Shown here: in pieces, positions 17,920 to 27,241 of the stretch
Position numbering within the stretch: position 1 is the first letter of the stretch
Layout: the number at the start of each line of letters is the position of its first letter
Origin: Sphingosinicella sp. YJ22
GTDB taxonomy: Bacteria > Pseudomonadota > Alphaproteobacteria > Sphingomonadales > Sphingomonadaceae
Reading direction: 5' to 3'
DNA: 64,000 bases
NCBI RefSeq assembly: GCF_011320075.1
Contig: NZ_JAANPA010000004.1
Coordinates: 36,921-100,920, forward strand
Notes under the pieces: model-generated
The model's database searches: none
Seen by the model: the letters and a program-made list of their open reading frames with translations, nothing else
Told to the model about the DNA's origin: nothing
Position numbers and translations under genes: made by a program

Positions 17920-18669
17920 ATGTCGACCACATCCAGCAAGATCTTCCGGGGCACGATTGTCGCGCTGCTGCTCTGCGCGGCGCCGGTCGCCTCGGCGGTC
18001 GGGCAGGAAGCCGGGGCGCCCGACGCCGCGGCGATCCGCCCGGTCATCGTCCAGACCGCGAGCGTCGCCAGCGAGGCGGCGGTTCCGCAGCCGACCATCC
18101 TCGAGGCCGCCGGCGACAGCGTCATCGGCCATGCCGAGACGGTCAGCGCCGAGATCGAGGAGGCCAATGCGCTCGAGGCCGAGGCCGAGGACCTTCGCCC
18201 GGGCCAGTTCCTGTGGCGGCCCGAGCGCGCGGAGAGCGGCGAGGTCGAGGTCGTCGTCAGCATCGAGCGGCAGATGGCCTATGTCTATCGCGCCGGCACG
18301 CTGATCGGCGTGTCGACGGTGTCGACCGGGCGGCGCGGCCACAGCACGCCGACCGGTAGCTTCACCATCCTTCAGAAGAACCGGCGCCACTTTTCGAACC
18401 TCTACAACAACGCGCCGATGCCCAACATGCAGCGGCTGACCTGGGGCGGGATCGCGCTCCATGCCGGCCACCTGCCCGGCTATCCGGCGAGCCATGGCTG
18501 CGTGCGGCTGCCGATGGAGTTCTCGCGGCTGCTGTTCAACACGACGAGCATGGGCGGCCGAGTCCACATCATCGCCGACACGCCGCCCAGCGCGGCCGGA
18601 GCGCTCGCCTTCGCCACCGGCGAGGCTCCGCGGCGCCGCGGAATCAGCCTGGCCAGCGCCGCGCGCTGA
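17920..18669 (+). CDS. L,D-transpeptidase (YkuD domain), exported
   Basis: Peptidoglycan L,D-transpeptidase of 249 residues that forms 3-3 crosslinks or anchors outer-membrane proteins. It has an N-terminal signal-like segment (about residues 9-27, VALLLCAAPVASAVG), a low-complexity Ala/Glu-rich stretch to about residue 90, then the YkuD domain with GSFTILQKN, IALHAG and the catalytic HGCVRLP motif (Cys nucleophile). Start ATG 17920 follows GAGGGGACC, preceded by AGGAG; the long open frame upstream is not homologous to anything. It is transcribed alone, against the flanking minus-strand genes, and ends at a strong terminator. Confidence 0.93.
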   Translation: MSTTSSKIFRGTIVALLLCAAPVASAVGQEAGAPDAAAIRPVIVQTASVASEAAVPQPTILEAAGDSVIGHAETVSAEIEEANALEAEAEDLRPGQFLWRPERAESGEVEVVVSIERQMAYVYRAGTLIGVSTVSTGRRGHSTPTGSFTILQKNRRHFSNLYNNAPMPNMQRLTWGGIALHAGHLPGYPASHGCVRLPMEFSRLLFNTTSMGGRVHIIADTPPSAAGALAFATGEAPRRRGISLASAAR

Positions 18670-18729
18670 CGAGGAGCTTCGCGGACGCCGGGGGGAAGCG
18701 GGCGGTTTCGCCCGGCTGGCGGCCGCGCT

Positions 18730-18774
18730 AAGGGCCCGGGGCGGGACAGCTTCCCCCTCCCCGGGCCCTTTTTT
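18730..18774 (+). terminator. intrinsic terminator of the L,D-transpeptidase gene
   Basis: A 12-bp perfect GC-rich stem (18730-18741 with 18759-18770), a 17-nt loop and a run of six T (18769-18774) on the plus strand, 60 bp after the stop codon. The minus strand has no T-run after the hairpin, so it is directional and does not serve metG. Confidence 0.88.
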
Positions 18775-18838
18775 CATGCGGATCCGACCAGCCGCGCCGA
18801 GCGATCCGGCGTCATTCGGGCGAGGACCGGCGGCTCGT

Positions 18839-20389
18839 TCAGCCCTCGGCGCCGAGGTCGAGGCGCGGGAACAGCGGCGACGGCGGCGACAGCGTGAAGC
18901 TCGCCGGTTCGGCGATCGCCGCGAGGCTGCGGTTCTCCGCTGGAATGCCGAGCTGGTCGAGCAGCTTCGCCGCGGAGCCGGGGATGACCGGCTGGATCGC
19001 GATGGCGAGCATCCGGATCGCCTCGACGAGGGTGACGAGCACCGCGTTCATGCGCTCGGGATCGGTCTTGCGCAGCGCCCACGGCGCCTGGACGTCGATA
19101 TATTGGTTGCAGGCGAAGACCGCGCGAAGCCACGCCTCGATGCCTTGGCTCAGCGCCAGCGCCTCCATATGCGCCGGCATCTCCTCGGTGAGGGCGGTGC
19201 GGACGAGATCGAGCAGCTCGCCGTCGGCGGGGTCGCCCTTCCCTTCCTCCGGAAGCGCGCCGCCCAGATTCTTGGCGATGAACGACAAGGTGCGCTGGGC
19301 GAGATTGCCGAAGCTGTTGGCGAGGTCGGCGTTGACCCGGGTGACGATCGCCTCGGCGCTGTAGCTGCCGTCCTGGCCGAAGCTGACCTCGCGAAGCAGG
19401 AAATAGCGCAGTGCGTCGACACCGTAGCGGTCGGCGAGATCGAGCGGGTCGGTCACGTTGCCGGCCGACTTCGACTCCTTGACGCCGCGGTTGAGGATGA
19501 AGCCGTGGGCGAAGACCTGGCGCGGCAGCTCGATGCCGGCGGACATAAGGAAGGCCGGCCAGTAGACGGTGTGGAAGCGCGTGATGTCCTTGCCGATGAT
19601 GTGCAGATTCGCCGGCCAGAACTTGCGGTAAGTCTCTGAATCCGTGTCGGGATAGCCGACGCCGGTGATGTAGTTGGTGAGCGCGTCGACCCACACGTAC
19701 ATGACGTGGTCGGGGCTTCCCGGCACCTTCACGCCCCAGTCGAAGCTGGTCCGCGAGATGGACAGGTCGGACAAGCCGCCCTCGACGAAGCGGAGGATCT
19801 CGTTGCGGCGCGTCTCCGGGCGGATGAAGTCGGGCCGCTCCTCGTAGAGACGAAGAAGCTTGTCCTGATAGGCCGACAGGCGGAAGAACCAGGTCTCCTC
19901 GACCGTCCATTCGACCGGCGTGCCCTGCGGCGACAGTCTGGTGCCGGCGTCGGGGCCCTCGTCGACGGTCTTGAGCTCGTCCTCGTCGTAAAAGGCCTCG
20001 TCGCGGACTGAGTACCAGCCCTCGTAGCGGCCGAGATAGAGGTCGCCGCGGTCGGCCATCGCCTGCCAGATCGCCTGGCTGGAACGGTGGTGATCCTCTT
20101 CGGTCGTGCGGATGAAGCGATCGAACGAAATGTTCAGTCGCTCGTCCATCTCCCTGAAATAGCCGGACATCTCGGTCGCGAGCTCGGCCGGGGTGATGCC
20201 CCGGTCGCGGGCGGTCTGAGCCATCTTCAGGCCATGCTCGTCGGTGCCGGTCAGGAAGAAGACGTCGCGGCCCTTGAGGCGCTGGAAGCGCGCGATGGCG
20301 TCGGTCGCGATCGCCTCATAGGCGTGGCCGATATGCGGCCGCCCGTTGGGGTAGTTGATCGCCGTGGTGATGTAGAAGGGGTCGCCCAT
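18839..20389 (-). CDS. metG: methionyl-tRNA synthetase
   Basis: Class I aminoacyl-tRNA synthetase of 516 residues charging tRNA-Met. It has HIGH at residues 19-22 (RPHIGHAYEA), the FFLTGTDEHG motif and an anticodon-binding helical domain; there is no C-terminal EMAP-like extension. No CxxC zinc knuckle is present in the insertion after GWYSVRDE. The KMSKS loop reads VKESKSAGN (complement of 19466-19480), with Glu in place of Met. Start ATG 20389; the open frame upstream lies in holB. Part of mltB-dac-tmk-holB-metG. Confidence 0.96.
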   Translation of the reverse strand: MGDPFYITTAINYPNGRPHIGHAYEAIATDAIARFQRLKGRDVFFLTGTDEHGLKMAQTARDRGITPAELATEMSGYFREMDERLNISFDRFIRTTEEDHHRSSQAIWQAMADRGDLYLGRYEGWYSVRDEAFYDEDELKTVDEGPDAGTRLSPQGTPVEWTVEETWFFRLSAYQDKLLRLYEERPDFIRPETRRNEILRFVEGGLSDLSISRTSFDWGVKVPGSPDHVMYVWVDALTNYITGVGYPDTDSETYRKFWPANLHIIGKDITRFHTVYWPAFLMSAGIELPRQVFAHGFILNRGVKESKSAGNVTDPLDLADRYGVDALRYFLLREVSFGQDGSYSAEAIVTRVNADLANSFGNLAQRTLSFIAKNLGGALPEEGKGDPADGELLDLVRTALTEEMPAHMEALALSQGIEAWLRAVFACNQYIDVQAPWALRKTDPERMNAVLVTLVEAIRMLAIAIQPVIPGSAAKLLDQLGIPAENRSLAAIAEPASFTLSPPSPLFPRLDLGAEG

Positions 20390-20421
20390 GCCGGGGGTCT
20401 TTAGAGCGCGGCCTGTGCCGA

Positions 20422-21393
20422 TCAAGCCTTGGCGGCGAGGCCGGCGATGAGGCCGCCCATCTCGAAGGCGGTCGCCTGGGCGTCGAGCGACTGGCGCACC
20501 GCAATCGTCGACACGTCGTTGGCCTGCTCCCAGAGCTTCAGCGCCTCGGCCAGCGCCGGGCCGCGGCGCTTGCGCGCCTCGCCGGCGATGAAGGACGGCG
20601 CTCGGGCGAGGAAGGCCTCGTAGCGCGGCTGGGCGGCCTTGAGCGCGAGGCTCTGGGCGAGCGCCGCGCGATGCTCGTTGGTGGGATCGCCGCCCTGCGC
20701 GATCGCGCGCATCGCGGAGTCGAGCTTGTCGACGTCGAGGCCCTGATAGGCCAGCGCTCGGCCGGGCGCGCCGCCCGCCGCCTCGGCGAGCCCGGCGATC
20801 TCGCGCGGAGTCGCGTCGGTGAGGATCGTGCGAAGCGCGGCGTCCATGTCGCGCTGGCCGAGCGGGCCGAGGCGCAGGGTGCGGCAGCGCGAGCGGATCG
20901 TCGGCAGAAGCCGCTCGGGCGCGTGGCTCACCAGCAGGAACAGGCTGTGGGGCGGCGGCTCCTCGAGGCTCTTCAGCAGCGCATTGGCGCCGGACGGCTC
21001 GAGGTCGTCGACCGAGTCGATCAGGACGACTCGCCACGGCGACAGCGACGAGGTGGTCGCGAACAGCCGGCTGAGCCCCCTCACCTGAGCGACGGTGATC
21101 GAGCGGGCGAGCTCGGTGCCGCTGTCCTTGGGCAGCCGCTCGAGGGTCATGAAATCGGGATGGCTGCCGGCGGCCATCAGCTTCGCGGCGGGATGATCGT
21201 CGGGGACGTCGAGGCCCGGGCGCGGCACAGGGCCGGCGCCCTGGGCGAGAACCCGAAGCGCCGCCTTGCGGGCAAAGGTCGCCTTGCCGATGCCGCGCGG
21301 GCCGGTGATCAGCCAGGCATGGTGGAGCCGGCCGCTTTCGAGCGCGGTCCGGAACATCGCGACCGCCTCGTCATGGCCGTAGAGATCGGTCAC
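20422..21393 (-). CDS. holB: DNA polymerase III delta-prime subunit
   Basis: Clamp-loader subunit of 323 residues. It has an AAA+ fold with a Walker A-like GPRGIGKATFARK near residue 32 and a sensor region (NALLKSLEEPP, SHAPERLLPTIRSRC). The sequence lacks the zinc-module cysteines seen in some delta-prime proteins. Its ATG overlaps the tmk stop (ATGA). The order tmk-holB-metG is conserved in alphaproteobacteria and supports the assignment. Confidence 0.93.
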   Translation of the reverse strand: MTDLYGHDEAVAMFRTALESGRLHHAWLITGPRGIGKATFARKAALRVLAQGAGPVPRPGLDVPDDHPAAKLMAAGSHPDFMTLERLPKDSGTELARSITVAQVRGLSRLFATTSSLSPWRVVLIDSVDDLEPSGANALLKSLEEPPPHSLFLLVSHAPERLLPTIRSRCRTLRLGPLGQRDMDAALRTILTDATPREIAGLAEAAGGAPGRALAYQGLDVDKLDSAMRAIAQGGDPTNEHRAALAQSLALKAAQPRYEAFLARAPSFIAGEARKRRGPALAEALKLWEQANDVSTIAVRQSLDAQATAFEMGGLIAGLAAKA

Positions 21394-22016
21394 AGCAGGT
21401 CCTCGAGCGCGGCGACGAGGCGCGCGGTGACGTCATCCTCGCTTCCGCTCGCCTCGATCAGCCGGAAACGGTCGGGATCGGCGGCGGCGAGCTCTTCGAA
21501 CGCGCGGTTGATGGCGTCATGATAGGCCTGGTCGCGGGCGCCGAAGCGATCGGGATTGGCGCCGTCGCGGCGGCTGGTGCGCTTCGCCGCCTCCTCGTTG
21601 GGCACGTGGAGGAGCAAGGTGCGGTCGGGCAAAAAGCCGCCGCTGCCGACGTCATGGAGGGCACGGATTCGGTCCTCCCCTACTCCGCCGACCATGCCCT
21701 GATAGGAGAGCGAGCTGTCGAGGAAGCGGTCGCACAGCACCCACTGCCCCGCCTCGAGCGCGGGCTTTATCGTGCGCAGGACATGGTCGGAGCGCGCGGC
21801 GGCGAACAGCAGGGCCTCGGCCTCCGCGCTCCAGCGGTCGACCGCGCCGGAAAGCAGCAGGGTGCGGATCGCCTCGGCGCCGGGGCTTCCGCCGGGCTCG
21901 CGGGTCTCGATGACGTCAAGACCGCGCGTCCTAAGCGCCGCCGCGAGGCGCCTGCCCTGCGTCGACTTGCCGACCCCTTCCCCACCCTCGAGCGTGATGA
22001 AGCGGCCGCGAGTCAT
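21390..22016 (-). CDS. tmk: thymidylate kinase
   Basis: dTMP kinase of 208 residues making dTDP for DNA synthesis. P-loop EGGEGVGKSTQ near the N-terminus, DR-motif CDRFLDSSLSYQG and a LID-like segment rich in Arg (AAKRTSRRDGANPDR). Start ATG 22016 (MTRGRFITLEGG) overlaps the upstream dac stop by 4 bp; the 11 further residues possible upstream are unsupported. Confidence 0.95.
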   Translation of the reverse strand: MTRGRFITLEGGEGVGKSTQGRRLAAALRTRGLDVIETREPGGSPGAEAIRTLLLSGAVDRWSAEAEALLFAAARSDHVLRTIKPALEAGQWVLCDRFLDSSLSYQGMVGGVGEDRIRALHDVGSGGFLPDRTLLLHVPNEEAAKRTSRRDGANPDRFGARDQAYHDAINRAFEELAAADPDRFRLIEASGSEDDVTARLVAALEDLL

Positions 22017-23242
22017 CCCATGCCGAGGATATGCTTGAGGCCCGCCCACATGCGGCCGAAGAAGCCGGCCTCCTCGACCGCCGCCTCGGCGACGAGCGGC
22101 ATGGTCATGGTCGGCACGCCATCCGCCTGAACGACGAGATCGGCGATATGCTGGCCCTGGGCGATCGGGGCCCTGACCGGGCCATTATAGACGATCGAGG
22201 CGCGCAGGTTGCGGCCGAGACCGGCGGGAATGGTCGCGGCGAGGTTGCGCGGCGCGACCAGGCCGACGCTGTCCTCACTGCCGAGCTGGACCCGGGCCTC
22301 GCCGACGCGCGCGCCCTGCTGGAACAGCGGGCGCGCCTGCCACGCGCGGAAGCCCCAGTCCATGAAGCGCACCGCCTCGGCCGAGCGGCCGTTGAAGCTG
22401 TCGAGGCCGGCGATGACCATGACCAGGCGGCGGCCATTCTGCTCGGCCGAGCCGGTGAAGCCGTAGCCGGCCTCCTCGGTATGGCCGGTCTTGAGGCCGT
22501 CCGCGCCGGCGACTCGGCCGAGCAGCGGATTGCGGTTGCCCTGGGTGATCGCCTGGCCGGACCCCATGGTGCGGCCCCAGGTGAACTCGGTCTGGCCGTA
22601 GAAGCGGCGGTAGAGCTGGGGATGGTCGCGGATCGTCGACACGGCGAGCGTGGCGAGGTCCTGGGCGGTGGTGTAGGTGACTCCGCCGTCGGGCCAGCCG
22701 ACCGGATTGCCCCAATGCGAGTTGCGCAGCCCGAGCGCCTGGGCCTGCCGGTTCATCAGGTCGACGAAGCCCGCCTCGGTGCCGCTGATGCATTCGGCGA
22801 GGACGACGCTGGCGTCGTTGCCCGACAGGGTCACGATGCCGTGGAGCAAATTCTCGACGCTGACCTGCTCCCCCGCCGACAGGAACATGGTCGAGCCCGC
22901 GGCAGGACCGTGCCAGCGCTGCCACGTCTCCGGCCGCACCGTGCACATGCGGTTGAGCTGAAGCTCGCCCTTGTCGATGAGGTCGAAGGCGACATGGGTG
23001 GTCATCATCTTCGCCATCGACGCCGGCGGCATGCGCCGCTCGGCATCGCGGGCGAACAGGACGGCGCCCGACGACAGGTCGACCATATAGGCGACCGGGG
23101 CGCTCGTCGGCCCCTGCGCCGCGGCCGGCGCAGGCGCCTGACCTTGGGCCTGGGCGGGTGCCTGAGCGGTCGGCGCCTGGGCGCTGGCGGCGATGGCGAG
23201 GAGCGGGACGGACGCGGCGGATACGAGCAGTCGGAGCTTCAT
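22013..23242 (-). CDS. D-alanyl-D-alanine carboxypeptidase (low-molecular-weight PBP, DacA/DacC type)
   Basis: Periplasmic penicillin-binding protein of 409 residues that trims the terminal D-Ala of peptidoglycan stem peptides. Signal peptide at about 1-21, then a Gln/Ala/Pro-rich spacer (22-46). Catalytic motifs are complete: SMAK (Ser75-Lys78), SGN (Ser140-Asn142) and KTG (251-253). A C-terminal PBP5-like beta domain and a terminal amphipathic segment (FGRMWAGLKHILGMG) suggest peripheral membrane anchoring. Second in the unit after mltB, with an 81-bp gap, and overlapping tmk. Confidence 0.95.
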   Translation of the reverse strand: MKLRLLVSAASVPLLAIAASAQAPTAQAPAQAQGQAPAPAAAQGPTSAPVAYMVDLSSGAVLFARDAERRMPPASMAKMMTTHVAFDLIDKGELQLNRMCTVRPETWQRWHGPAAGSTMFLSAGEQVSVENLLHGIVTLSGNDASVVLAECISGTEAGFVDLMNRQAQALGLRNSHWGNPVGWPDGGVTYTTAQDLATLAVSTIRDHPQLYRRFYGQTEFTWGRTMGSGQAITQGNRNPLLGRVAGADGLKTGHTEEAGYGFTGSAEQNGRRLVMVIAGLDSFNGRSAEAVRFMDWGFRAWQARPLFQQGARVGEARVQLGSEDSVGLVAPRNLAATIPAGLGRNLRASIVYNGPVRAPIAQGQHIADLVVQADGVPTMTMPLVAEAAVEEAGFFGRMWAGLKHILGMG

Positions 23243-23323
23243 CGAGACGGCATCACCAGGACAAAGGAGGGGTCCCCTCTCCTGCCGGGAAGCGCCGCCT
23301 GCGACAAGGCGGAAACCTGCGAT

Positions 23324-24484
23324 TTAGCGCGAAATGCGGTCGGCCAGCAGTGCGACGGTGAGGCCGTAGAAGTTCGAGCAATTGTAATCGAGGATGACCC
23401 GGTAGTTCTGCGTCAGCAGGTAAGCGGGCGCGCCGGGACCGTCGGGCTCGAGCAAGGAGGCCATCTCGGTGTCGGCGATGCGGGCCGAGCCGGTCGGGAC
23501 GACTCCGAGGCGGCGCCATTCGGCCATGCTCAGCCAGCGGCTGTGACGGTCGAACACGCGGGCGCAACGCGGCGCGCGCAGATTGTTGCGCACCGCGGCG
23601 CGGTCGAAGCCGGCCGGAACCCGCGCCTCGACGCCCCACGGCACGTTCGGCCTCCAGCCGGCGTTGCTGAGGTAATTGGCGATCGAGGCGAGCGCGTCGA
23701 TATGGCTGTTCCAGATGTCGGCGCGGCCGTCGCCGTCGCCGTCGACTCCGAGGCGGATATAGACCGAGGGGAGGAATTGCGACTGACCGGTGGCGCCGGC
23801 CCAGCTGCCCTTCAGGGTCGAGCGCGAGAAGCCGCGCTCGGCCATCTTCAAAGTGGCGACGAACTCGGTGGTGAACAGATCGCGGCGGCGGCCGTCATAA
23901 GCGAGGCTGGCGAGGCTGTTCAAAAGGTCGAAATCGCCCATGATCCGGCCGAACGACGTCTCCTTGCCCCAGATCGCGACGACGACCGAGGGATCGACTC
24001 CGTAGCGCTGGCGGATGACGTTCAATGCACCGATATTGTCGGCGTAGCGGCTGCGCCCCTGGGCGACGAGCGACGGGGTGACGTGGCGCGCGAGATAGGG
24101 CGCGAACGGCGGGCTCGCAGTGCCCGGCGCGCCGCCCGGCTGCTGGCGGTCGAGCTGCACGGTACGCGGCGAGAAGGCAAGGGTCGGGAAGATTCGGTCG
24201 ATCGTCTCGGGGCGGACGCCCTCGGCGAGCGCGGCCTGGCGTAGACGCGGCAGATAGGCCCGGAAGCCGTCGTCGCTCAATCCGCTGACCTGGATCGCCG
24301 TGGTCGAGGCGGCGGTCACGGTGGCCGCGAGGGCCGGCACCGCCGCCGGTCGAGGACCGCTTGCAACCGCGGCCGGAACGCTGCGGCCGACCAGCATGGC
24401 GGACCGCACGCCCTGGGCCTGATCGGCGGCGCCGCCGCCGATGGTGAAGCTGGCAAGCAGGAAGGACAGGGTATTCAGCAGCAT
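23324..24484 (-). CDS. mltB: lytic murein transglycosylase (MltB family)
   Basis: Soluble or membrane-tethered lytic transglycosylase of 386 residues cleaving the glycan strand to anhydro-MurNAc. A hydrophobic N-terminus is followed by a Val/Ala-rich stretch, then the MltB domain with catalytic Glu in IWGKETSFGR and the family stretches GSWAGATGQSQFLPS and DGDGDGRADIWNS. A C-terminal NYRVILDYNCSNFYGL segment is typical of MltB proteins. First gene of the cell-wall/replication unit; its start lies 93 bp from tRNA-Ser on the opposite strand. Confidence 0.92.
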   Translation of the reverse strand: MLLNTLSFLLASFTIGGGAADQAQGVRSAMLVGRSVPAAVASGPRPAAVPALAATVTAASTTAIQVSGLSDDGFRAYLPRLRQAALAEGVRPETIDRIFPTLAFSPRTVQLDRQQPGGAPGTASPPFAPYLARHVTPSLVAQGRSRYADNIGALNVIRQRYGVDPSVVVAIWGKETSFGRIMGDFDLLNSLASLAYDGRRRDLFTTEFVATLKMAERGFSRSTLKGSWAGATGQSQFLPSVYIRLGVDGDGDGRADIWNSHIDALASIANYLSNAGWRPNVPWGVEARVPAGFDRAAVRNNLRAPRCARVFDRHSRWLSMAEWRRLGVVPTGSARIADTEMASLLEPDGPGAPAYLLTQNYRVILDYNCSNFYGLTVALLADRISR

Positions 24485-24577
24485 TCACTCACCTCTTCCC
24501 GGGACTATGTCACGGACTGGTTGTTCCATGAAAGACTTGACATGGCCCTTCGCTGAATGCGTTGCGCCAGAACGGAC

Positions 24578-24667
24578 GGATGGGTGGCCGAGTGGTTTAA
24601 GGCAGCGGTCTTGAAAACCGCCGTGGGTGCAAGCCCACCGTGGGTTCGAATCCCACCCCATCCGCCA
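24578..24667 (+). tRNA. tRNA-Ser (anticodon UGA)
   Basis: Complete 90-nt class II tRNA. Acceptor GGATGGG (24578-24584) pairs with CCCATCC, followed by the discriminator G and an encoded CCA (24665-24667). The D arm contains GCCGAGTGGTTTAAGGC. Anticodon stem GCGGT/ACCGC has loop CTTGAAA with anticodon TGA at 24612-24614. A long variable arm (GTGGGTGCAAGCCCAC) marks it as serine, and GGTTCGAATC forms the T arm. Confidence 0.98.
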
Positions 24668-24773
24668 ACCTCCTGATTCTTTTGTGAAATAGCAGACTAG
24701 CGGGGAACCGCGCGCTACCGTAACCTCCCTGTAGTGGACGGCCCATGAGAGGCCGCCGGCGGGGGAATGCGGG

Positions 24774-26024
24774 ATGGCGGAAGGGAATCGCGGTCACATC
24801 AGGCTCACGTCGCACCCGGGGTCGCGGGGGCCGGCGCGCTTCCCGCTTCGCTGGGGCGCGGAGAGCGCGGCCGAGCGCGGGCCGGTGATCGCGACGGTCA
24901 ATGCCGGCGCGGACCGCAACGCGATCGGCGCTCATGGCGGCTCCTATTCGATCTACCGCGCGCTCGCGATCTCGTCCGGGGCGATGGACCCGCAGGCGCG
25001 GCCCGATCTCAACGACACTTCGCCGGTGTGCGAGATCGGCCCGCACCCGCAATGGGCCGATCCGGGCAAGATCGTCTCGCTCGACCCCTGGGGCCACCGC
25101 GTCGCGCACGATTTCGCCGAGCTGATCACGCAAGGCGTCGACCTTCGCCCGTCGATCGCGATCACCAAGGCGCGGCTGACCCTGCACGAGATCAAGGAGG
25201 CTATCACCGCCGGGCGGCTCGCGGTCGACGGCGACATCGTCCACGAGGCCGGCGACGTGTCGGTCACCAAGATCGCGGTCGATCCGGTGTGGTGGCTGCC
25301 GGGCGTGGCCGAGCGGTTCGGGGTCAAGGAGGGCGACCTTCGCCGCTGCCTGTTCGAGCAGACCGGCGGCATGTATCCGGAACTGGTCACGCGCCCGGAC
25401 CTCAGCGTGTTCCTGCCGCCGATCGGGGGCATGACGCTCTATATTTTCGGCGACCCGGAGGCGTTGGGCGAGAAGAAGCTCACCTGCCGCGTCCATGACG
25501 AGTGCAACGGCTCCGACGTGTTCGGCTCCGACATCTGCACCTGCCGGCCCTATCTCACCCACGGCATCGAGGAAGCGACGCGGGCGGCGCAGGACGGCGG
25601 GGTCGGCCTCATCGTCTACAACCGCAAGGAAGGCCGAGCGCTCGGCGAAGTGACGAAATTCCTCGTCTACAACGCCCGCAAGCGTCAGCCCGGCGGCGAC
25701 CAGGCGGCGACCTATTTCGAGCGGACCGAATGCGTCGCCGGAGTTCAGGACGCGCGCTTCCAGCAGCTGATGCCCGACGTCATCCACTGGCTCGGGATCA
25801 GCCGCATCGACCGCTTTGTGTCGATGTCGAACATGAAATATGACGCGTTGGTCGGCGGCGGGATCGATATCGGCGAGCGAGTCCCGATCCCCGCCGAGCT
25901 GGTGCCCCCCGACGCCAGCGTCGAGATGGAAGCGAAGAAGGCCGCGGGCTATTTCACGCCCGAGGGCGCGCCGAGCGAGGAGGCGCTCAAGAAGGTGGTC
26001 GGCCGCGACCTCGGGAAATTCTGA
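24774..26024 (+). CDS. GTP cyclohydrolase II-like protein of the URC uracil catabolism type (URC1)
   Basis: RibA-fold protein of 416 residues, about twice the size of ordinary RibA. Its C-terminal half (about 215-370) keeps the zinc cysteines in HDEC..SDICTC (Cys244, Cys255, Cys257) and the YNRKEGRAL segment equivalent to the RibA QEGRG loop. The N-terminal about 200 residues are not RibA-like (AGADRNAIGAHGGSYSIYRA; RPSIAITKARLTLHE). This architecture matches yeast Urc1p and its bacterial homologues rather than riboflavin synthesis. That fits the following genes, URC4-like and uracil phosphoribosyltransferase. The exact reaction is not settled to my knowledge. Start ATG 24774; urc4 begins 6 bp after its stop. 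Confidence 0.88.
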   Translation: MAEGNRGHIRLTSHPGSRGPARFPLRWGAESAAERGPVIATVNAGADRNAIGAHGGSYSIYRALAISSGAMDPQARPDLNDTSPVCEIGPHPQWADPGKIVSLDPWGHRVAHDFAELITQGVDLRPSIAITKARLTLHEIKEAITAGRLAVDGDIVHEAGDVSVTKIAVDPVWWLPGVAERFGVKEGDLRRCLFEQTGGMYPELVTRPDLSVFLPPIGGMTLYIFGDPEALGEKKLTCRVHDECNGSDVFGSDICTCRPYLTHGIEEATRAAQDGGVGLIVYNRKEGRALGEVTKFLVYNARKRQPGGDQAATYFERTECVAGVQDARFQQLMPDVIHWLGISRIDRFVSMSNMKYDALVGGGIDIGERVPIPAELVPPDASVEMEAKKAAGYFTPEGAPSEEALKKVVGRDLGKF

Positions 26025-26030
26025 CGTCAC

Positions 26031-27239
26031 ATGACCCACGACCATGAAGCGCTTCGCCGCTTGCTGAGTGCGGCGGCGGTCCGCGAGCGGGGGCACGAGA
26101 TGCTGGAGCTCGCCCTCGACGGCAAGGTCGACGGCTGGCGGGTGGATCCGTCGCGGCTCGGCGACGCCGCCGAGCTCACCGTCGAGGTGACCCGCCAGAG
26201 CTATCCGGAGCTCGACATCCCGTTTCACGCGCGCTGGCGTCACTTCATCGCCGGCGATCCGCAGCTGCCGCCAAGCGACGAGCGGGCGGCGCGGGCGCGG
26301 GCGGCGTTCGACCTCGTCATCCTGTCGGTGCTGCTCGACGCGGGCGCGGGGCCGGACTGGCGGTACCGGGACCGCGGCCTCACCTATTCGCGGTCCGAGG
26401 GGCTGGCGGTGGCGAGCCAGCGCATGTTCGAGGCCGGCGCCTTTTCCGCGGAAGCCGCCTCCCCGCTCCGCGCCGACGGAGGCGCGCTCGCCGACCTCCA
26501 GGCGGCGTCTCTTGCGGCCGGCTTCCAGGTCGATGACGTCAATCCGCTGGTCGGCCTCGACGGGCGCGCGGCGCTGATCCGGCGGCTCGGCGCCCAGGTC
26601 TTGGCCCGACCGGATCTGTTTGCGGCCGAAGGCGCGGCGCGGCCTGGCGGACTTTATGACGTTCTGGCGTCACGCGCCGCGGGCGGGAGGCTTCCGGCGG
26701 CGGCGATCCTCCAGCTTCTGCTCGAGGCGCTGGGGCCGATCTGGCAAGACCGGCTTGTCTTGGACGGAGTCGCGCTCGGCGACTGCTGGCGGCATCCGGC
26801 GATGCGACGCGATGACGTCACCGATGGTCTCGTGCCGCTCCACAAGCTGTCGCAATGGCTGGCTTATTCGCTGATCGAGCCGTTGCAGGACGCGGGCATC
26901 GAGGTCGTGGACATCGACGGGCTCACCGGCCTCGCTGAATATCGCAACGGCGGCCTGTTCGTTGACACCGGCGTGCTACAGCTCACCGATCCAAGCGACG
27001 CCGAACGCGCGCATCATGTCTCGGATCCGCTCATCGTCGCCTGGCGCGCGATGACCGTGGCCCTGCTCGACCGGATGGCGCCGCAGGTGCGCGATCTGCT
27101 CGGCGTCAAGGAAGCGGATTTTCCTTTGGCGCGCATGCTCGAGGGCGGCAGCTGGGCCGCGGGCCGGCGAATCGCCAAGCAGCGCCGCGCCGACGGCGGA
27201 CCCCCTTTCCACATCATCAGCGACGGGACGGTGTTTTGA
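26031..27239 (+). CDS. URC4/Urg3 family protein (DUF1688)
   Basis: Cytosolic protein of 402 residues of the DUF1688 family, homologous to yeast Urc4p, required for uracil catabolism by the URC route; its chemistry is unknown to my knowledge. Family landmarks are [10 protein letters not shown] (near residue 63), [29 protein letters not shown] and FVDTGVLQL near the C-terminus. No recognised cofactor motif is visible. It lies 6 bp downstream of the URC1-like gene and 2 bp before the uracil phosphoribosyltransferase ATG, so the three are almost certainly co-translated. Confidence 0.88.
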   Translation: MTHDHEALRRLLSAAAVRERGHEMLELALDGKVDGWRVDPSRLGDAAELTVEVTRQSYPELDIPFHARWRHFIAGDPQLPPSDERAARARAAFDLVILSVLLDAGAGPDWRYRDRGLTYSRSEGLAVASQRMFEAGAFSAEAASPLRADGGALADLQAASLAAGFQVDDVNPLVGLDGRAALIRRLGAQVLARPDLFAAEGAARPGGLYDVLASRAAGGRLPAAAILQLLLEALGPIWQDRLVLDGVALGDCWRHPAMRRDDVTDGLVPLHKLSQWLAYSLIEPLQDAGIEVVDIDGLTGLAEYRNGGLFVDTGVLQLTDPSDAERAHHVSDPLIVAWRAMTVALLDRMAPQVRDLLGVKEADFPLARMLEGGSWAAGRRIAKQRRADGGPPFHIISDGTVF

Positions 27240-27241
27240 CG

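Noticed and set aside
18730..18774. Bidirectional terminator also serving metG
   Set aside because: Only the plus strand has a T-run after the stem; on the minus strand the sequence beyond the hairpin is GC-rich.
24774..26024. Ordinary riboflavin-pathway RibA
   Set aside because: Twice the usual length, with a foreign N-terminal half, and clustered with URC4 and uracil phosphoribosyltransferase rather than rib genes.
24597..26243. A 548-codon minus-strand open frame over tRNA-Ser and the URC1-like gene
   Set aside because: Crosses a tRNA gene and is antisense to a protein with conserved zinc motifs; Arg/Asp/Ala-rich composition typical of shadow frames.
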